Positions 9,288 to 19,487 of a stretch of 64,000 nt of DNA are shown here, piece after piece (position 1 is the stretch's first letter; the number at the start of each line of letters is the position of its first letter). The stretch covers positions 124,001 to 188,000 of the forward strand of contig NZ_BMIV01000007.1 in the NCBI RefSeq assembly GCF_014642735.1, in the 5' to 3' direction. Source of the stretch: Paracoccus acridae (GTDB lineage Bacteria > Pseudomonadota > Alphaproteobacteria > Rhodobacterales > Rhodobacteraceae). A model generated the notes under the pieces. It was not told the origin of the DNA. It searched no databases and saw only the letters and a list, made by a program, of their open reading frames with translations. A program made the translations under genes and the position numbers.

Positions 9288-10502
9288 ATGCGCATACCGA
9301 TACACAAGCAGCTGATGTGGTGGGGCGTTGCGGCGGTGGCGCTGTTGCTGGCGATGTGGCTGCTGGGCCAGGCGATCCTGCCCTTCATCCTGGGCGCGGG
9401 CGTGGCCTATCTGCTGGACCCGGTGGCCGACCGGCTGGAACGCGCGGGCCTGTCGCGGGTGATGTCGGTGGTGGTCATCACCGTCGGCGCCGTTCTGGCC
9501 TTCGCGGCGGTCGTCCTGCTGATCGTGCCGGTCATGCTGCGCCAGGCGACGTCGCTGATCGAGACCGCGCCCGCCATGATCGAACAGGGACGCCTGTTCC
9601 TGTCCGCCCGCTTTCCCGAACTTCTGCCCGCGGACGGCAGCATCGGCACCGCGCTGACCGACCTGGGCGCGGCCATGGGCGAACAGATGGGCACGGTGGC
9701 GTCGCGGCTCTTGTCGTCGGTCGGGGGCATCATCAGCGCCATCGCGATCCTGGTGATCGTGCCGGTCGTGGCCTTCTATCTGCTGCTGGACTGGGATCAC
9801 CTGGTGGACCGGGTGGACACGCTGCTGCCGCGCGAACATGCCCCCACGCTGCGCCGCATCGCGCGGGAAATCGACGAGGCGCTGTCCGGCTTCGTCCGGG
9901 GGCAGGGGCTGGTCATGCTGATCCTGGGCACATGGTACGCCTTCGGGCTGATGATCGTGGGCCTGCCCTTCGGCTTCTTCATCGGCATCATGGCGGCGCT
10001 TCTGTCCTTCATCCCCTATGTCGGCGTGCTGATCGGCGGGGCCACCGCCATCGGGGTCGCGCTGTTCAGCTTTTGGGGGGATCCCCTGTGGATCGGGCTT
10101 GTGATCGCGATCTTCGCCATCGGCCAGGTGGTCGAGGGCAATTACCTGCAGCCCAAGATCGTCGGCCACCATGTCGGGCTGCACCCCGTCTGGCTGCTGC
10201 TGGCCTTGTCGGTCTTCGGCGCGCTGTTCGGATTTGTCGGCATGGTCATGGCGGTGCCGCTGGCCGCAGCCTTGGGGGTGATCGGGCGGTTCCTGACGCA
10301 GCGGTATCAGGACAGCGCGCTGTTCACCGGTCAGGCGCTGCCCCCCGATCCGGGCCAGCCCATGCTGGTCGAGATCGTGCCCCAGGGCACCGTCGCCAAC
10401 ACCATCCGCGAGGCGCGCATCCGCGCCGACCAGAACCGCGCCCAAGGCCAGATCGAGATGATGCGCGAGGAAATCGCCCGCAGGCATTCAGAAGCGGAAT
10501 GA
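9288..10502 (+). CDS. AI-2E family transporter (PerM-like)
   Basis: A 404-residue polytopic inner-membrane protein. Two hydrophobic segments lie near residues 10-50 (LLLAMWLLGQAILPFILGAG) and one near 58-80. A soluble loop covers about 85-140, and a C-terminal membrane core includes LLSFIPYVGVLIGG, the most conserved motif of the PerM/TqsA family. Members are proposed to export autoinducer-2 or act as secondary carriers; the substrate here is unknown. Its stop overlaps the start of hdaA (ATGA), so the two are translationally coupled, an arrangement I believe is common in Rhodobacterales. Confidence 0.88.
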   Translation: MRIPIHKQLMWWGVAAVALLLAMWLLGQAILPFILGAGVAYLLDPVADRLERAGLSRVMSVVVITVGAVLAFAAVVLLIVPVMLRQATSLIETAPAMIEQGRLFLSARFPELLPADGSIGTALTDLGAAMGEQMGTVASRLLSSVGGIISAIAILVIVPVVAFYLLLDWDHLVDRVDTLLPREHAPTLRRIAREIDEALSGFVRGQGLVMLILGTWYAFGLMIVGLPFGFFIGIMAALLSFIPYVGVLIGGATAIGVALFSFWGDPLWIGLVIAIFAIGQVVEGNYLQPKIVGHHVGLHPVWLLLALSVFGALFGFVGMVMAVPLAAALGVIGRFLTQRYQDSALFTGQALPPDPGQPMLVEIVPQGTVANTIREARIRADQNRAQGQIEMMREEIARRHSEAE

Positions 10503-11200
10503 TGTCCGCAGCGTCCCGGCAATTGACACTGGACCTGACGACTCCGCCCGCCCATTCGCGCGCGGATTTCCTGCCCGCGCCGGCGAACAGCAACGCGCTT
10601 GCCGTTCTTGACGCGCCCCAGGACTGGCCGCAGGGGCGGATGCTTCTGATCGGCCCGGAAGGGGCGGGCAAATCGCATCTTGCGGCCTTCTGGGCGGCCG
10701 AGAACGGCGCCCGCCGCATGAAGGCCGCCGCCCTGCGGCCCGATGCGGCAGACGGGCTTGCCACCGAAGGGGGCGCCCTGGTGATCGAGGATGCGGACCG
10801 CGCCGGCCGGGCGGCGGGGGCGGAACAGGCGCTGTTCCACCTGTGGAACCTGTGCGCGCCGCGCGATTGCCTGCTGCTGCTGACGGCGCGCACGCCGCCG
10901 CGCGACTGGGGCCTTGTCCTGCCCGACCTGCGAAGCCGCATGGACGCGATGCCGCAGGTGCGCCTGATGCCCCCCGACGAATCCCTGCTGGCCGCCGTGC
11001 TGGTCAAGCTGTTCGCGGATCGCCAGCAGGCCGTTCCCGCCGACCTGATCGACTGGCTGGTCCTGCACATGCCGCGCGACCTCGGCCTTGCCCGCCGGCT
11101 TGTCGCCGCGATGGACCGCGCCGCCATGGCCGACAAGCGGCCGATCACGCGGCGCATTGCAGCCGAGTTGCTGAACGGTCTATCCGCAGAGGATATGTGA
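10499..11200 (+). CDS. hdaA: DnaA-related replication inactivator HdaA
   Basis: A 233-residue DnaA-like AAA+ protein without the DNA-binding domain IV. At residues 8-13 is QLTLDL, a beta-clamp-binding motif, followed by a Walker A (GPEGAGKSH, 52-60) and a Walker B-like VIEDAD. In this family the protein works with the DNA clamp to stimulate hydrolysis of DnaA-bound ATP and prevent re-initiation. The start is either the ATG at 10499, which overlaps the transporter stop, or the adjacent ATG at 10502. ppk follows 24 bases later. The role is from family knowledge; clamp motif and ATPase core are visible. Confidence 0.85.
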   Translation: MMSAASRQLTLDLTTPPAHSRADFLPAPANSNALAVLDAPQDWPQGRMLLIGPEGAGKSHLAAFWAAENGARRMKAAALRPDAADGLATEGGALVIEDADRAGRAAGAEQALFHLWNLCAPRDCLLLLTARTPPRDWGLVLPDLRSRMDAMPQVRLMPPDESLLAAVLVKLFADRQQAVPADLIDWLVLHMPRDLGLARRLVAAMDRAAMADKRPITRRIAAELLNGLSAEDM

Positions 11201-11224
11201 CTCTCCGCCCCCAAGGTCAGGACC

Positions 11225-13390
11225 ATGACACAAGCAGATTTCCTTCGGACGCCCTTTCCCGCACCCCAGGACCTGCCTGACGGGGTGCCCCAGAACGGGT
11301 CGCGCTTCTTCAACCGCGAAGTCAGCTGGCTGTCCTTCAACTGGCGCGTCTTGGACGAGGCGCGAAACCCCCGCGTGCCGCTTCTGGAACGGCTGCGCTT
11401 CGTGTCGATCAGCGCGACCAACCTGGACGAATTCTATACCGTGCGCGTGGCGGGCCTGCGCGAACTGGTGCGCGAGGGCAATGCCACACCGTCCGACGAC
11501 GGCATGACCCCGGCCGAGCAGCTTGCGGTCATCAACGCCGATGCCCGCCGCCTGATGGGCGCGCAGCAGGGCGTCTGGAACCGCATCCGCCGCGAGATGG
11601 AGGAGGCGGGCATCGTCATCCTGTCCCGGTCCCGCCTGACCCGCGCCGAGGAGGAGTTCCTGCACGATTACTTCGAGCGCAAGGTCTTTCCGGTCCTGTC
11701 GCCGCTGGCCATCGACCCGGCGCATCCGTTTCCCTTCATCCCCAATGCGGGCTTCTCGCTGGCGCTGGAACTGGCGCGGGAAACCGACGGGCGGCAGATG
11801 CAGGCGCTGCTGCCGATCCCTGCGCAGTTGAACCGCTTCATCCCCCTTCCGGGCGGGGAACGGTTCTTCAAGCTGGAGGATCTGCTGCTGATGCACCTGT
11901 CCAGCCTGTTCCCCGGCTATCGCGACACCGGCCATTGCGCCTTCCGCGTGCTGCGCGACAGCGACCTCGAGGTCGAGGAGGAAGCCGAGGATCTGGTCCG
12001 CGAGTTCGAGACCGCGCTGAAGCGCCGCCGCCGGGGCAGCGTGATCCGGCTGAAGATCACGCGCGGCGCGCCCGACCGCCTGCGCCGCCTGATCATGGAC
12101 GAGCTTGAGGTCGGCCCCGACGAGGTGATCGAGGTCGAGGGGCTTCTGGGCGTGGCCGACCTGTCCGAACTGGTGCTGGATTCGCGCCGCGACCTGCTGT
12201 GGCCCGCCTTCACGCCGCGCGTTCCCGAACGGGTGCAGGACCATGACGGCGACATGTTCGCCGCCATCAAGCAAAAGGACATGCTGCTGCACCACCCCTA
12301 TGAGACCTTCGACATGGTGGTGCGCTTCCTGGCCCAGGCGGCGCGGGATCCGAACGTGCTGGCGATCAAGCAGACGCTTTATCGCACCAGCCGCGACAGC
12401 CCCATCGTCGATGCCCTGTGCGAGGCCGCCGAATCCGGCAAGTCGGTCACGGCCCTGGTGGAACTGAAGGCCCGCTTCGACGAGGCCGCCAATATCCGCC
12501 AGTCGCGCAGGCTGGAACGGGCGGGCGCGCATGTCGTCTATGGCTTCATCAACTACAAGACCCATGCCAAGATCAGCACGGTCGTCCGGCGGGAAGGCGA
12601 CAACCTGGTCACCTATACCCATTATGGGACCGGCAACTATCACCCGATCACGGCGCGGATCTATACCGACCTGTCGCTGTTCACCTGCGATCCGGCGCTG
12701 GGGCGGGACGCGACCAAGCTGTTCAACTATCTGTCGGGCTATGTGCAGCCTGCGGGGCTGGAAAACATCTCGGTCTCTCCGATCGACCTCAAGGACCGCC
12801 TGCTGTCCCTGATCTCGCGCGAGGCGGAACTGGCCCGGCAAGGCCGCCCGGCCGCGATCTGGGCCAAGATGAACTCGTTGATCGAAAGGGACGTGATCGA
12901 CGCGCTTTATGCGGCAAGCGCCGCTGGCGTCAGGATCAGCCTGGTCGTGCGCGGCATCTGCGGCCTCAGGCCCGGCATCCGCGGCCTGTCGGACAACATC
13001 CGCGTCAAGTCGATCGTCGGCCGCTATCTGGAACATTCGCGCATCGTCTGCTTCGGCAACGGCTATGGCCTGCCGTCGAAGCGGGCGCGGGTCTTCATCA
13101 GCTCGGCCGACTGGATGGACCGCAACCTGAACCGCCGGGTCGAAACCCTGGTCGAATGCGTGAACGACACCGTCAAGGCGCAGATCGTCAGCCAGATCAT
13201 GGCCGCCAACATGGCGGACGAGGCGCAAAGCTGGCTTTTGCAACCCGATGGGCGGTTCGTGCGCTATCTTCCCGAAGGGCGCGACGACCTGTTCAACTGT
13301 CACCGCTTCTTCATGGACCATCCCTCGCTGTCCGGGCGGGGCACGGCAGGTGCCGGGGACGTTCCGGCACTGACCCATTCGAATGATTGA
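11225..13390 (+). CDS. ppk1: Polyphosphate kinase 1
   Basis: Reversibly polymerises ATP gamma-phosphate into polyphosphate. The protein has 721 residues, normal for PPK1. The N-terminal domain starts [19 protein letters not shown]. Two phospholipase D-like domains form the C-terminal half: [15 protein letters not shown] carries the histidine that is autophosphorylated in the family, [11 protein letters not shown] is the next conserved segment, and [15 protein letters not shown] lies near the end. It is 24 bases after hdaA and directly upstream of ppx, so synthesis and breakdown of polyphosphate are probably under one control. Confidence 0.96.
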   Translation: MTQADFLRTPFPAPQDLPDGVPQNGSRFFNREVSWLSFNWRVLDEARNPRVPLLERLRFVSISATNLDEFYTVRVAGLRELVREGNATPSDDGMTPAEQLAVINADARRLMGAQQGVWNRIRREMEEAGIVILSRSRLTRAEEEFLHDYFERKVFPVLSPLAIDPAHPFPFIPNAGFSLALELARETDGRQMQALLPIPAQLNRFIPLPGGERFFKLEDLLLMHLSSLFPGYRDTGHCAFRVLRDSDLEVEEEAEDLVREFETALKRRRRGSVIRLKITRGAPDRLRRLIMDELEVGPDEVIEVEGLLGVADLSELVLDSRRDLLWPAFTPRVPERVQDHDGDMFAAIKQKDMLLHHPYETFDMVVRFLAQAARDPNVLAIKQTLYRTSRDSPIVDALCEAAESGKSVTALVELKARFDEAANIRQSRRLERAGAHVVYGFINYKTHAKISTVVRREGDNLVTYTHYGTGNYHPITARIYTDLSLFTCDPALGRDATKLFNYLSGYVQPAGLENISVSPIDLKDRLLSLISREAELARQGRPAAIWAKMNSLIERDVIDALYAASAAGVRISLVVRGICGLRPGIRGLSDNIRVKSIVGRYLEHSRIVCFGNGYGLPSKRARVFISSADWMDRNLNRRVETLVECVNDTVKAQIVSQIMAANMADEAQSWLLQPDGRFVRYLPEGRDDLFNCHRFFMDHPSLSGRGTAGAGDVPALTHSND

Positions 13391-13446
13391 CGTGCCGGGA
13401 AGGGCAAGTCATTAACGGCGCGATGCGGGCCAAGCAGGAGACGCGG

Positions 13447-14973
13447 ATGAACGGCGTGCGGACGACGACCGGCAAGAAGGTCGAGCCTTTCGGCAAGATG
13501 TTCGCGACCCTGCCCAAGCGGGCCTTGTCGCGCGTGGGCGTGGTCGATGTGGGGTCGAACTCGATCCGCATGGTGGTCTTCGACGGCGCGGCGCGGTCGC
13601 CCGCCTATTTCTACAACGAAAAGGTCATGGCGGGACTGGGCGCCAAGATGGCCCAGACCGGCCGGCTGAACCCCGACGGCGTCGAACGCGGCTTTGCCGC
13701 CATGCAACGCTTTGCCGCGCTTGCCAAGGGCATGGACATCGACCCGCTGACCTGCGTGGCCACCGCCGCCGTGCGCGAGGCCGCCGACGGTCCAGAATTC
13801 CAGGCCCGCGTCGAACGCGAGACCGGCATCAAGATGTATGTCATCGACGGCGAGGAGGAGGCCCGCCTTTCGGCGCAAGGCGTGCTGCTGGGCTGGCCCG
13901 ACGCGCGCGGGCTGGTCTGCGACATCGGCGGCAACTCGATGGAACTGGCCGAGGTGGCGGACGGACAGGTTGGCAAGCGCGTGTCGTCGCAGCTTGGTCC
14001 CTTCCGCCTGCAACAGGTGCCCGGCGGCAAGGACGGGCTGCGCAAGCACATCAGGAAGACCGTGGCCGACCTGGCCCGGACGATGGGCACCCATCACGAA
14101 CGCATCTATCTGGTCGGCGGCAGCTGGCGGGCCATTGCCCGGTTGGACATGGAACGCGTGGGCTATCCTATGACCGTCCTGCACGAATACCGCATGACGC
14201 CCCAGGCTGTGGCCGATACTGTCGCCTGGATTGCGGATAATGACCTGGCTGACCTCAAGGCGCGGACCGGGCTGTCATCGTCGCGGATCGAACTTGTGCC
14301 CTTGGCTGCCCAAGTGCTGGCGCAACTGACCGAAATCTTCGCGCCGGCAGAACTGGCCATATCCAGCTATGGCATCCGCGAAGGGCTGCTCTACGAACAG
14401 ATGCCGGACAACCTGCGCAAGCGCGACCCCCTGATCGAGGCCGCGCGGTTCACCGAACGCCAGATGGCGCGGATGCCGGGATCGGGCAAGAAGCTGTATC
14501 ATTTCCTGCAACCGCTGTTTGGCGACGTGTCCCCCGAACGCGACCGCCTGATCCGCGCCGCCTGCCTGCTCCATGACACAAGCTGGCGCGCCCATCCCGA
14601 TTACCGGGCCGAGGCCTGCTTCGACAATGTGACCCGCGCGAACATGGCCGCGCTGAGCCATCCCGAGCGGGTCTTCCTGGGCCTTGCGCTGCTGCACCGC
14701 TACAAGAACAGCCGTGCCGGTTCGCCCATGGCGCCGCTGTTCAAGCTGCTGTCGGAGGCAGAGATCCGCGATGCCGAGATCCTGGGCAAGGCGATGCGCT
14801 TCGGAGCGATGCTGGCGCTTGACGATCCGGCGGATGCGGGCAAGTTGACCCTGACGGATCAGGAACTGCGCCTGCATCTGACGTCCATCGGCCGCAAGCT
14901 GATGGGCGAGGTCGCCGAGGCGCGGTTCCGGTCGCTGTGCAATGCCCTGGACAAGGAACCCGTGATCGCCTGA
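13447..14973 (+). CDS. ppx: Exopolyphosphatase / Ppx-GppA phosphatase
   Basis: Removes terminal phosphate from polyphosphate or from pppGpp. The chosen start, MNGVRTTTGKKVEPF at 13447, has an AGGAG seven bases upstream; an in-frame TTG at 13387 overlapping ppk has no such site. The 508-residue protein begins with the actin-like ATPase motif GVVDVGSNSIRMVVF and continues with VATAAVREAADG, VIDGEEEARLSAQGV and CDIGGNSMELAEV. The C-terminal half (HDTSWRAHPDYRAE) is the helical HD-type domain of long Ppx proteins. It ends 8 bases before the convergent ferritin-like gene. Confidence 0.94.
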   Translation: MNGVRTTTGKKVEPFGKMFATLPKRALSRVGVVDVGSNSIRMVVFDGAARSPAYFYNEKVMAGLGAKMAQTGRLNPDGVERGFAAMQRFAALAKGMDIDPLTCVATAAVREAADGPEFQARVERETGIKMYVIDGEEEARLSAQGVLLGWPDARGLVCDIGGNSMELAEVADGQVGKRVSSQLGPFRLQQVPGGKDGLRKHIRKTVADLARTMGTHHERIYLVGGSWRAIARLDMERVGYPMTVLHEYRMTPQAVADTVAWIADNDLADLKARTGLSSSRIELVPLAAQVLAQLTEIFAPAELAISSYGIREGLLYEQMPDNLRKRDPLIEAARFTERQMARMPGSGKKLYHFLQPLFGDVSPERDRLIRAACLLHDTSWRAHPDYRAEACFDNVTRANMAALSHPERVFLGLALLHRYKNSRAGSPMAPLFKLLSEAEIRDAEILGKAMRFGAMLALDDPADAGKLTLTDQELRLHLTSIGRKLMGEVAEARFRSLCNALDKEPVIA

Positions 14974-14981
14974 CCGCGCCG

Positions 14982-15431
14982 TCAGAGCGATTCCGCCGTG
15001 CGCTGCAGCCATTCGCGATGGCGCTGTTCGTCGGCAAAGGCCTTCTGGAAGAAGGAGCGCGACTTCTCGATGGCGTCTGGGTGGGCCGAGGCACGCTCAT
15101 AGGCCGTGACCGTGTCGTTTTCGTTCGTCGCCATCGCCTTCAGGATGGCCGCGTCCCCGAACATATCCGCCAGGGCGATTTTGCCAGTGGTCAGAAGTTG
15201 CTTCATGTCGCCTTGCTGCGGCCCTTCGGCCCCTGTTTCGACAGCCACTTCCTGAAGCACGTTGAGGTGTTGCAGGTGGTCCTGCCGGAAGGATTCCACC
15301 TGTTGGGACAAGCTGGTGTCTGACAGGCGCTCGATCGTGGATTCATAGGCCGCGATCGCATCGCGTTCTAGCAGGATGAGGTTACGCACAAGGTCGCGGA
15401 TGTTGTCTTCGGTGCCGACAGTCGTGGCCAT
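14982..15431 (-). CDS. DUF2383-type ferritin-like four-helix protein
   Basis: A 149-residue soluble all-helical protein starting after AGGAGGCTTCTTC. E and H residues recur in a ferritin-like pattern: LLERDAIAAYES in helix 1, DHLQHLNVLQEVA in helix 2, NENDTVTAYERA in helix 3 and DEQRHREWL in helix 4. Two ERD/EN..E and two D/E..H motifs could bind a di-metal centre. This fits the PA2169/DUF2383 group, whose function is not settled; stress-linked expression is often assumed. Base composition is a little less GC-rich than the neighbours. It is divergent from the DUF1622 gene. Confidence 0.72.
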   Translation of the reverse strand: MATTVGTEDNIRDLVRNLILLERDAIAAYESTIERLSDTSLSQQVESFRQDHLQHLNVLQEVAVETGAEGPQQGDMKQLLTTGKIALADMFGDAAILKAMATNENDTVTAYERASAHPDAIEKSRSFFQKAFADEQRHREWLQRTAESL

Positions 15432-15527
15432 GAAGAAGCCTCCTGAAGATTGTGGTTCAGAAAGGCTGAACCGTCCCCGTGCGGCGTTTGTTCCTAGGTC
15501 GAATGGATCCTGGCCAGGAAGGACACC

Positions 15528-15905
15528 ATGACGACCTTTTCCCTGTCAGATCATCTGGGTCCGCTAACGCTCGCCTTCGAGTGGCTTGTAGTGGTCATCG
15601 AACTGTTTGCCATTGCCATCCTTCTGCTGGGTTTGTTGCGGTTCGCGAAAGACTTCGTATCCGGCGAAATCCTGCGTCGCGATGCGCATGAGCGCGGCCA
15701 CAGGCTGAACGTAGGCCGGCTAACACTGGGCCGCCACATCCTGTCGGGGCTGGAGGTGCTGATCGTCGCCGACCTGATCCGCACGATGCTGCACCTGACG
15801 ATGGACAATATCCTGCTTCTGGGCGGGCTGGTGGCTATCCGATCGCTAATCTCGTTCTTCCTGGAACGGGAAATGAGCCATCTGGATCAAGAAGGGAAAT
15901 CCTAA
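15528..15905 (+). CDS. DUF1622 family small membrane protein
   Basis: A 125-residue protein with a start after AAGGACACC. It has three hydrophobic segments: residues about 15-42 (VVVIELFAIAILLLGLLRFA), 78-92 and 95-112. The linker RLTLGRHILSGLEVLIVADL is the most recognisable DUF1622 stretch. Function is unknown. It ends 18 bases before the convergent small secreted gene, and a 6-bp inverted repeat (GAAGGG/CCCTTC, 15907-15924) lies at the junction. Confidence 0.75.
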   Translation: MTTFSLSDHLGPLTLAFEWLVVVIELFAIAILLLGLLRFAKDFVSGEILRRDAHERGHRLNVGRLTLGRHILSGLEVLIVADLIRTMLHLTMDNILLLGGLVAIRSLISFFLEREMSHLDQEGKS

Positions 15906-15922
15906 CGAAGGGCATTATCCCT

Positions 15923-16183
15923 TCACAACTGTCCGTCGTTCCCTGATGCCGGGTCGTCCACCACGACGGCACCTTCGACATAAAGGCCATCAGGCCCCGG
16001 TTCCAAATCCGTACCGTCTTGGAGCCCCGATCCTGGCTGCTCATCTGGCGGCCCGCGCCTGTCCGTAGGCTGCGAGATCCAACCGTCGGCGCAAAAGGTG
16101 CTGCTGGCCGTGGTACTGCACGCCCGTGCCGGTCCGGCAAGGCAGAAGACGGCCAGAACAAGACCTGCGATGATACGGACCAT
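15923..16183 (-). CDS. Small secreted protein, unknown function
   Basis: Eighty-six residues beginning with a clear Sec signal peptide (MVRIIAGLVLAVFCLAGPARA) preceded by CAGGAGATTTC. The mature part is about 65 residues with two cysteines near its N-terminus (CSTTASSTFC) and then a polar Gly/Pro/Asp-rich tail that looks unstructured. I do not recognise a family. The good ribosome-binding site and signal peptide support it being a gene. It lies in a short islet of small genes between ppx and groEL with slightly lower GC than the surroundings. Confidence 0.55.
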   Translation of the reverse strand: MVRIIAGLVLAVFCLAGPARACSTTASSTFCADGWISQPTDRRGPPDEQPGSGLQDGTDLEPGPDGLYVEGAVVVDDPASGNDGQL

Positions 16184-16260
16184 GAAATCTCCTGACGGCG
16201 TGTTGCCCTTGCCTACAGGAAAAGCCTCAAGGAACAGTTAGCGCGATACAGGCGAAAAGC

Positions 16261-16286
16261 AAAAAGGGCGCCTTCCGGCGCCCTTT
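16261..16286 (-). terminator. Rho-independent terminator after groEL
   Basis: A perfect 10-bp stem (AAAGGGCGCC / GGCGCCCTTT) with a TTCC tetraloop, followed on the minus strand by a run of T, 28 bases after the groEL stop. It ends the groES-groEL transcript. Confidence 0.9.
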
Positions 16287-16313
16287 CCGTTTCTGCCGCA
16301 GGGCAGGGGATGA

Positions 16314-17966
<1,653 letters not shown>

Positions 17967-17986
17967 TTATCGGTGAAGGTGGCGGA

Positions 17987-18274
17987 TCAGGCGATGACGC
18001 CCAGGATGTCGCTTTCCTTCATGATCAGCAGCTCTTCGCCGTCGATCGTGACTTCGGTGCCCGACCATTTGCCGAACAGCACGCGGTCCCCCGCCTTGAC
18101 CGAGGGCGCGATCAGTTCGCCCGAATCCTTGCGCGCGCCTTCGCCGGTCGAGATGACCTCGCCCTCGGCGGGCTTTTCCTTGGCGCTGTCAGGGATGATC
18201 AGGCCGCCCTTGGTCTTTTCGTCCGACTGGACGCGGCGGACCAGAACGCGGTCATGCAGCGGTGTGAATGCCAT
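17987..18274 (-). CDS. groS: 10 kDa co-chaperonin GroES
   Basis: Heptameric lid of the GroEL chamber, 95 residues. Recognisable segments are [20 protein letters not shown], the mobile-loop region [13 protein letters not shown], and the C-terminal [16 protein letters not shown]. The start ATG follows a GGAG site. It is the first gene of the operon, directly downstream of the promoter and CIRCE element. Confidence 0.98.
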   Translation of the reverse strand: MAFTPLHDRVLVRRVQSDEKTKGGLIIPDSAKEKPAEGEVISTGEGARKDSGELIAPSVKAGDRVLFGKWSGTEVTIDGEELLIMKESDILGVIA

Positions 18275-18313
18275 GGTTGAACACTCCGTGTTTCAGGTTG
18301 CAGTGTCGCTTTG

Positions 18314-18340
18314 TTGGCACTCACACCAGGTGAGTGCCAA
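18314..18340 (-). promoter_or_regulatory. CIRCE operator (HrcA binding site)
   Basis: A perfect inverted repeat, TTGGCACTC - 9 bases - GAGTGCCAA, matching the CIRCE consensus (TTAGCACTC-N9-GAGTGCTAA) at all but one position per arm. It lies 40-66 bases upstream of the groES start, just downstream of the -10 box. HrcA, encoded elsewhere, would repress groESL here until heat shock. Confidence 0.95.
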
Positions 18341-18348
18341 TGGACGCT

Positions 18349-18377
18349 GATTTAGGCCAAGGCTTCGGGCCTGTCAA
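18349..18377 (-). promoter_or_regulatory. Sigma-70-like promoter of groESL
   Basis: On the minus strand TTGACA (18377-18372) is followed by a 17-base spacer and TAAATC (18354-18349). The CIRCE operator begins 8 bases further on, so it would cover the transcription start. An overlapping RpoH (heat-shock sigma) promoter is possible but not evident. Confidence 0.65.
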
Positions 18378-18470
18378 CGGCGCGCGGTCGCCAAAATGTG
18401 CGCGGCCGATGCTGGCCAAAGCGGGGGGCCTGTGACAGTTTCCCGGTGTCTGGCAGTCAAGGAGAGAACC

Positions 18471-19484
18471 GTGCGCAGCCTTCTGGTGGGAACCCTGATG
18501 CTGTGGGCGGGGGCGGCCTCTGCCTCGCAATGCGTGGGCACGAACCTTTTCGACACCATGACCCCCGACCAGCGGGCCGAGATCGACGCCGCCGTGGCGG
18601 ATGTCCCCTATCACCAAGGGTTGCTGTGGCGGGCCAGCAAGGGCGACCAGACGATGATTCTGGTCGGCACCTATCATTTCGGCGATCCGCGCCACGACGC
18701 GATGCTGGCCCGGTTGGAGCCGATGCTGGCCGACGCCGCCGCCGTCTTTGTCGAAACGGGACCGGCCGAGGAACGGAAACTGACCGAGGCCCTGGCCTCT
18801 GATCCGACCCTGATGGTCGATCCGGCCGGGCCCACCCTGCCGGAACGTCTTGATGACCGCGACTGGGCGGCGCTTTCGGCCGCGATGGCGGATCGCGGGA
18901 CACCCGCCATCATCACCTCGAAGCTGCGGCCCTGGTATGTGGCGATGATGCTGGGGGTCAGCCCCTGCATGATGCGGCAGGTGGCCGATGGGCAGGGGCA
19001 GCGGGACAGCCTGGATCACCGCCTGATGGACCGGGCCGAGGCGCTGGATATCCCCGTGCGGTCCCTGGAACCCTGGGATACGGTCTTCACCCTGTTTCGC
19101 GACCTGACGCCCCAGCAGGAGATCGAGATGATCCGGGCGGCCTTGCCTGCCGCATCCTATGCCGACGATTATGCCGTCACGTTGACCGATGCCTATTTCG
19201 CGGGGGATGTCTGGCGGATCTGGGAGTTCGGCCGATTCGACGCTTACCGCAATTCGGGACTGACGCGGGATCAGGTCGATGCGCAGATGGATCTGGTCAA
19301 GGACCAACTGATGGATCGGCGGAACGCGGCCTGGATCGGTCCGCTGACCAAGGGCGCGCGAAAGGCCGCCGCGCAGGGCAAGGGCATCGTCGCGGGTTTC
19401 GGCGCGCTGCACCTGCCGGGCAGGGGGGGCGTGCTGCACCTGCTGGAACAGGACGGCTGGACCATCACCGGGCTGGACGGTTGA
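18471..19484 (+). CDS. TraB/GumN family protein, secreted
   Basis: A 337-residue exported protein with a GTG start at 18471 after a strong AAGGAGA site. The signal peptide is MRSLLVGTLMLWAGAASAS. The TraB/GumN hallmarks are visible: ILVGTYHFGDPRHDAML near the N-terminus (GxxH motif), AAVFVETGPAEE (the conserved Glu), and the C-terminal GIVAGFGALHLPGRGG (second GxxH-like motif). The fold is thought to be a metalloprotease-like Tiki/TraB domain, with putative active residues retained. The biological substrate is unknown. It faces the long GspL/PilP-like gene tail to tail, 3 bases apart. Confidence 0.85.
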   Translation: MRSLLVGTLMLWAGAASASQCVGTNLFDTMTPDQRAEIDAAVADVPYHQGLLWRASKGDQTMILVGTYHFGDPRHDAMLARLEPMLADAAAVFVETGPAEERKLTEALASDPTLMVDPAGPTLPERLDDRDWAALSAAMADRGTPAIITSKLRPWYVAMMLGVSPCMMRQVADGQGQRDSLDHRLMDRAEALDIPVRSLEPWDTVFTLFRDLTPQQEIEMIRAALPAASYADDYAVTLTDAYFAGDVWRIWEFGRFDAYRNSGLTRDQVDAQMDLVKDQLMDRRNAAWIGPLTKGARKAAAQGKGIVAGFGALHLPGRGGVLHLLEQDGWTITGLDG

Positions 19485-19487
19485 TCC

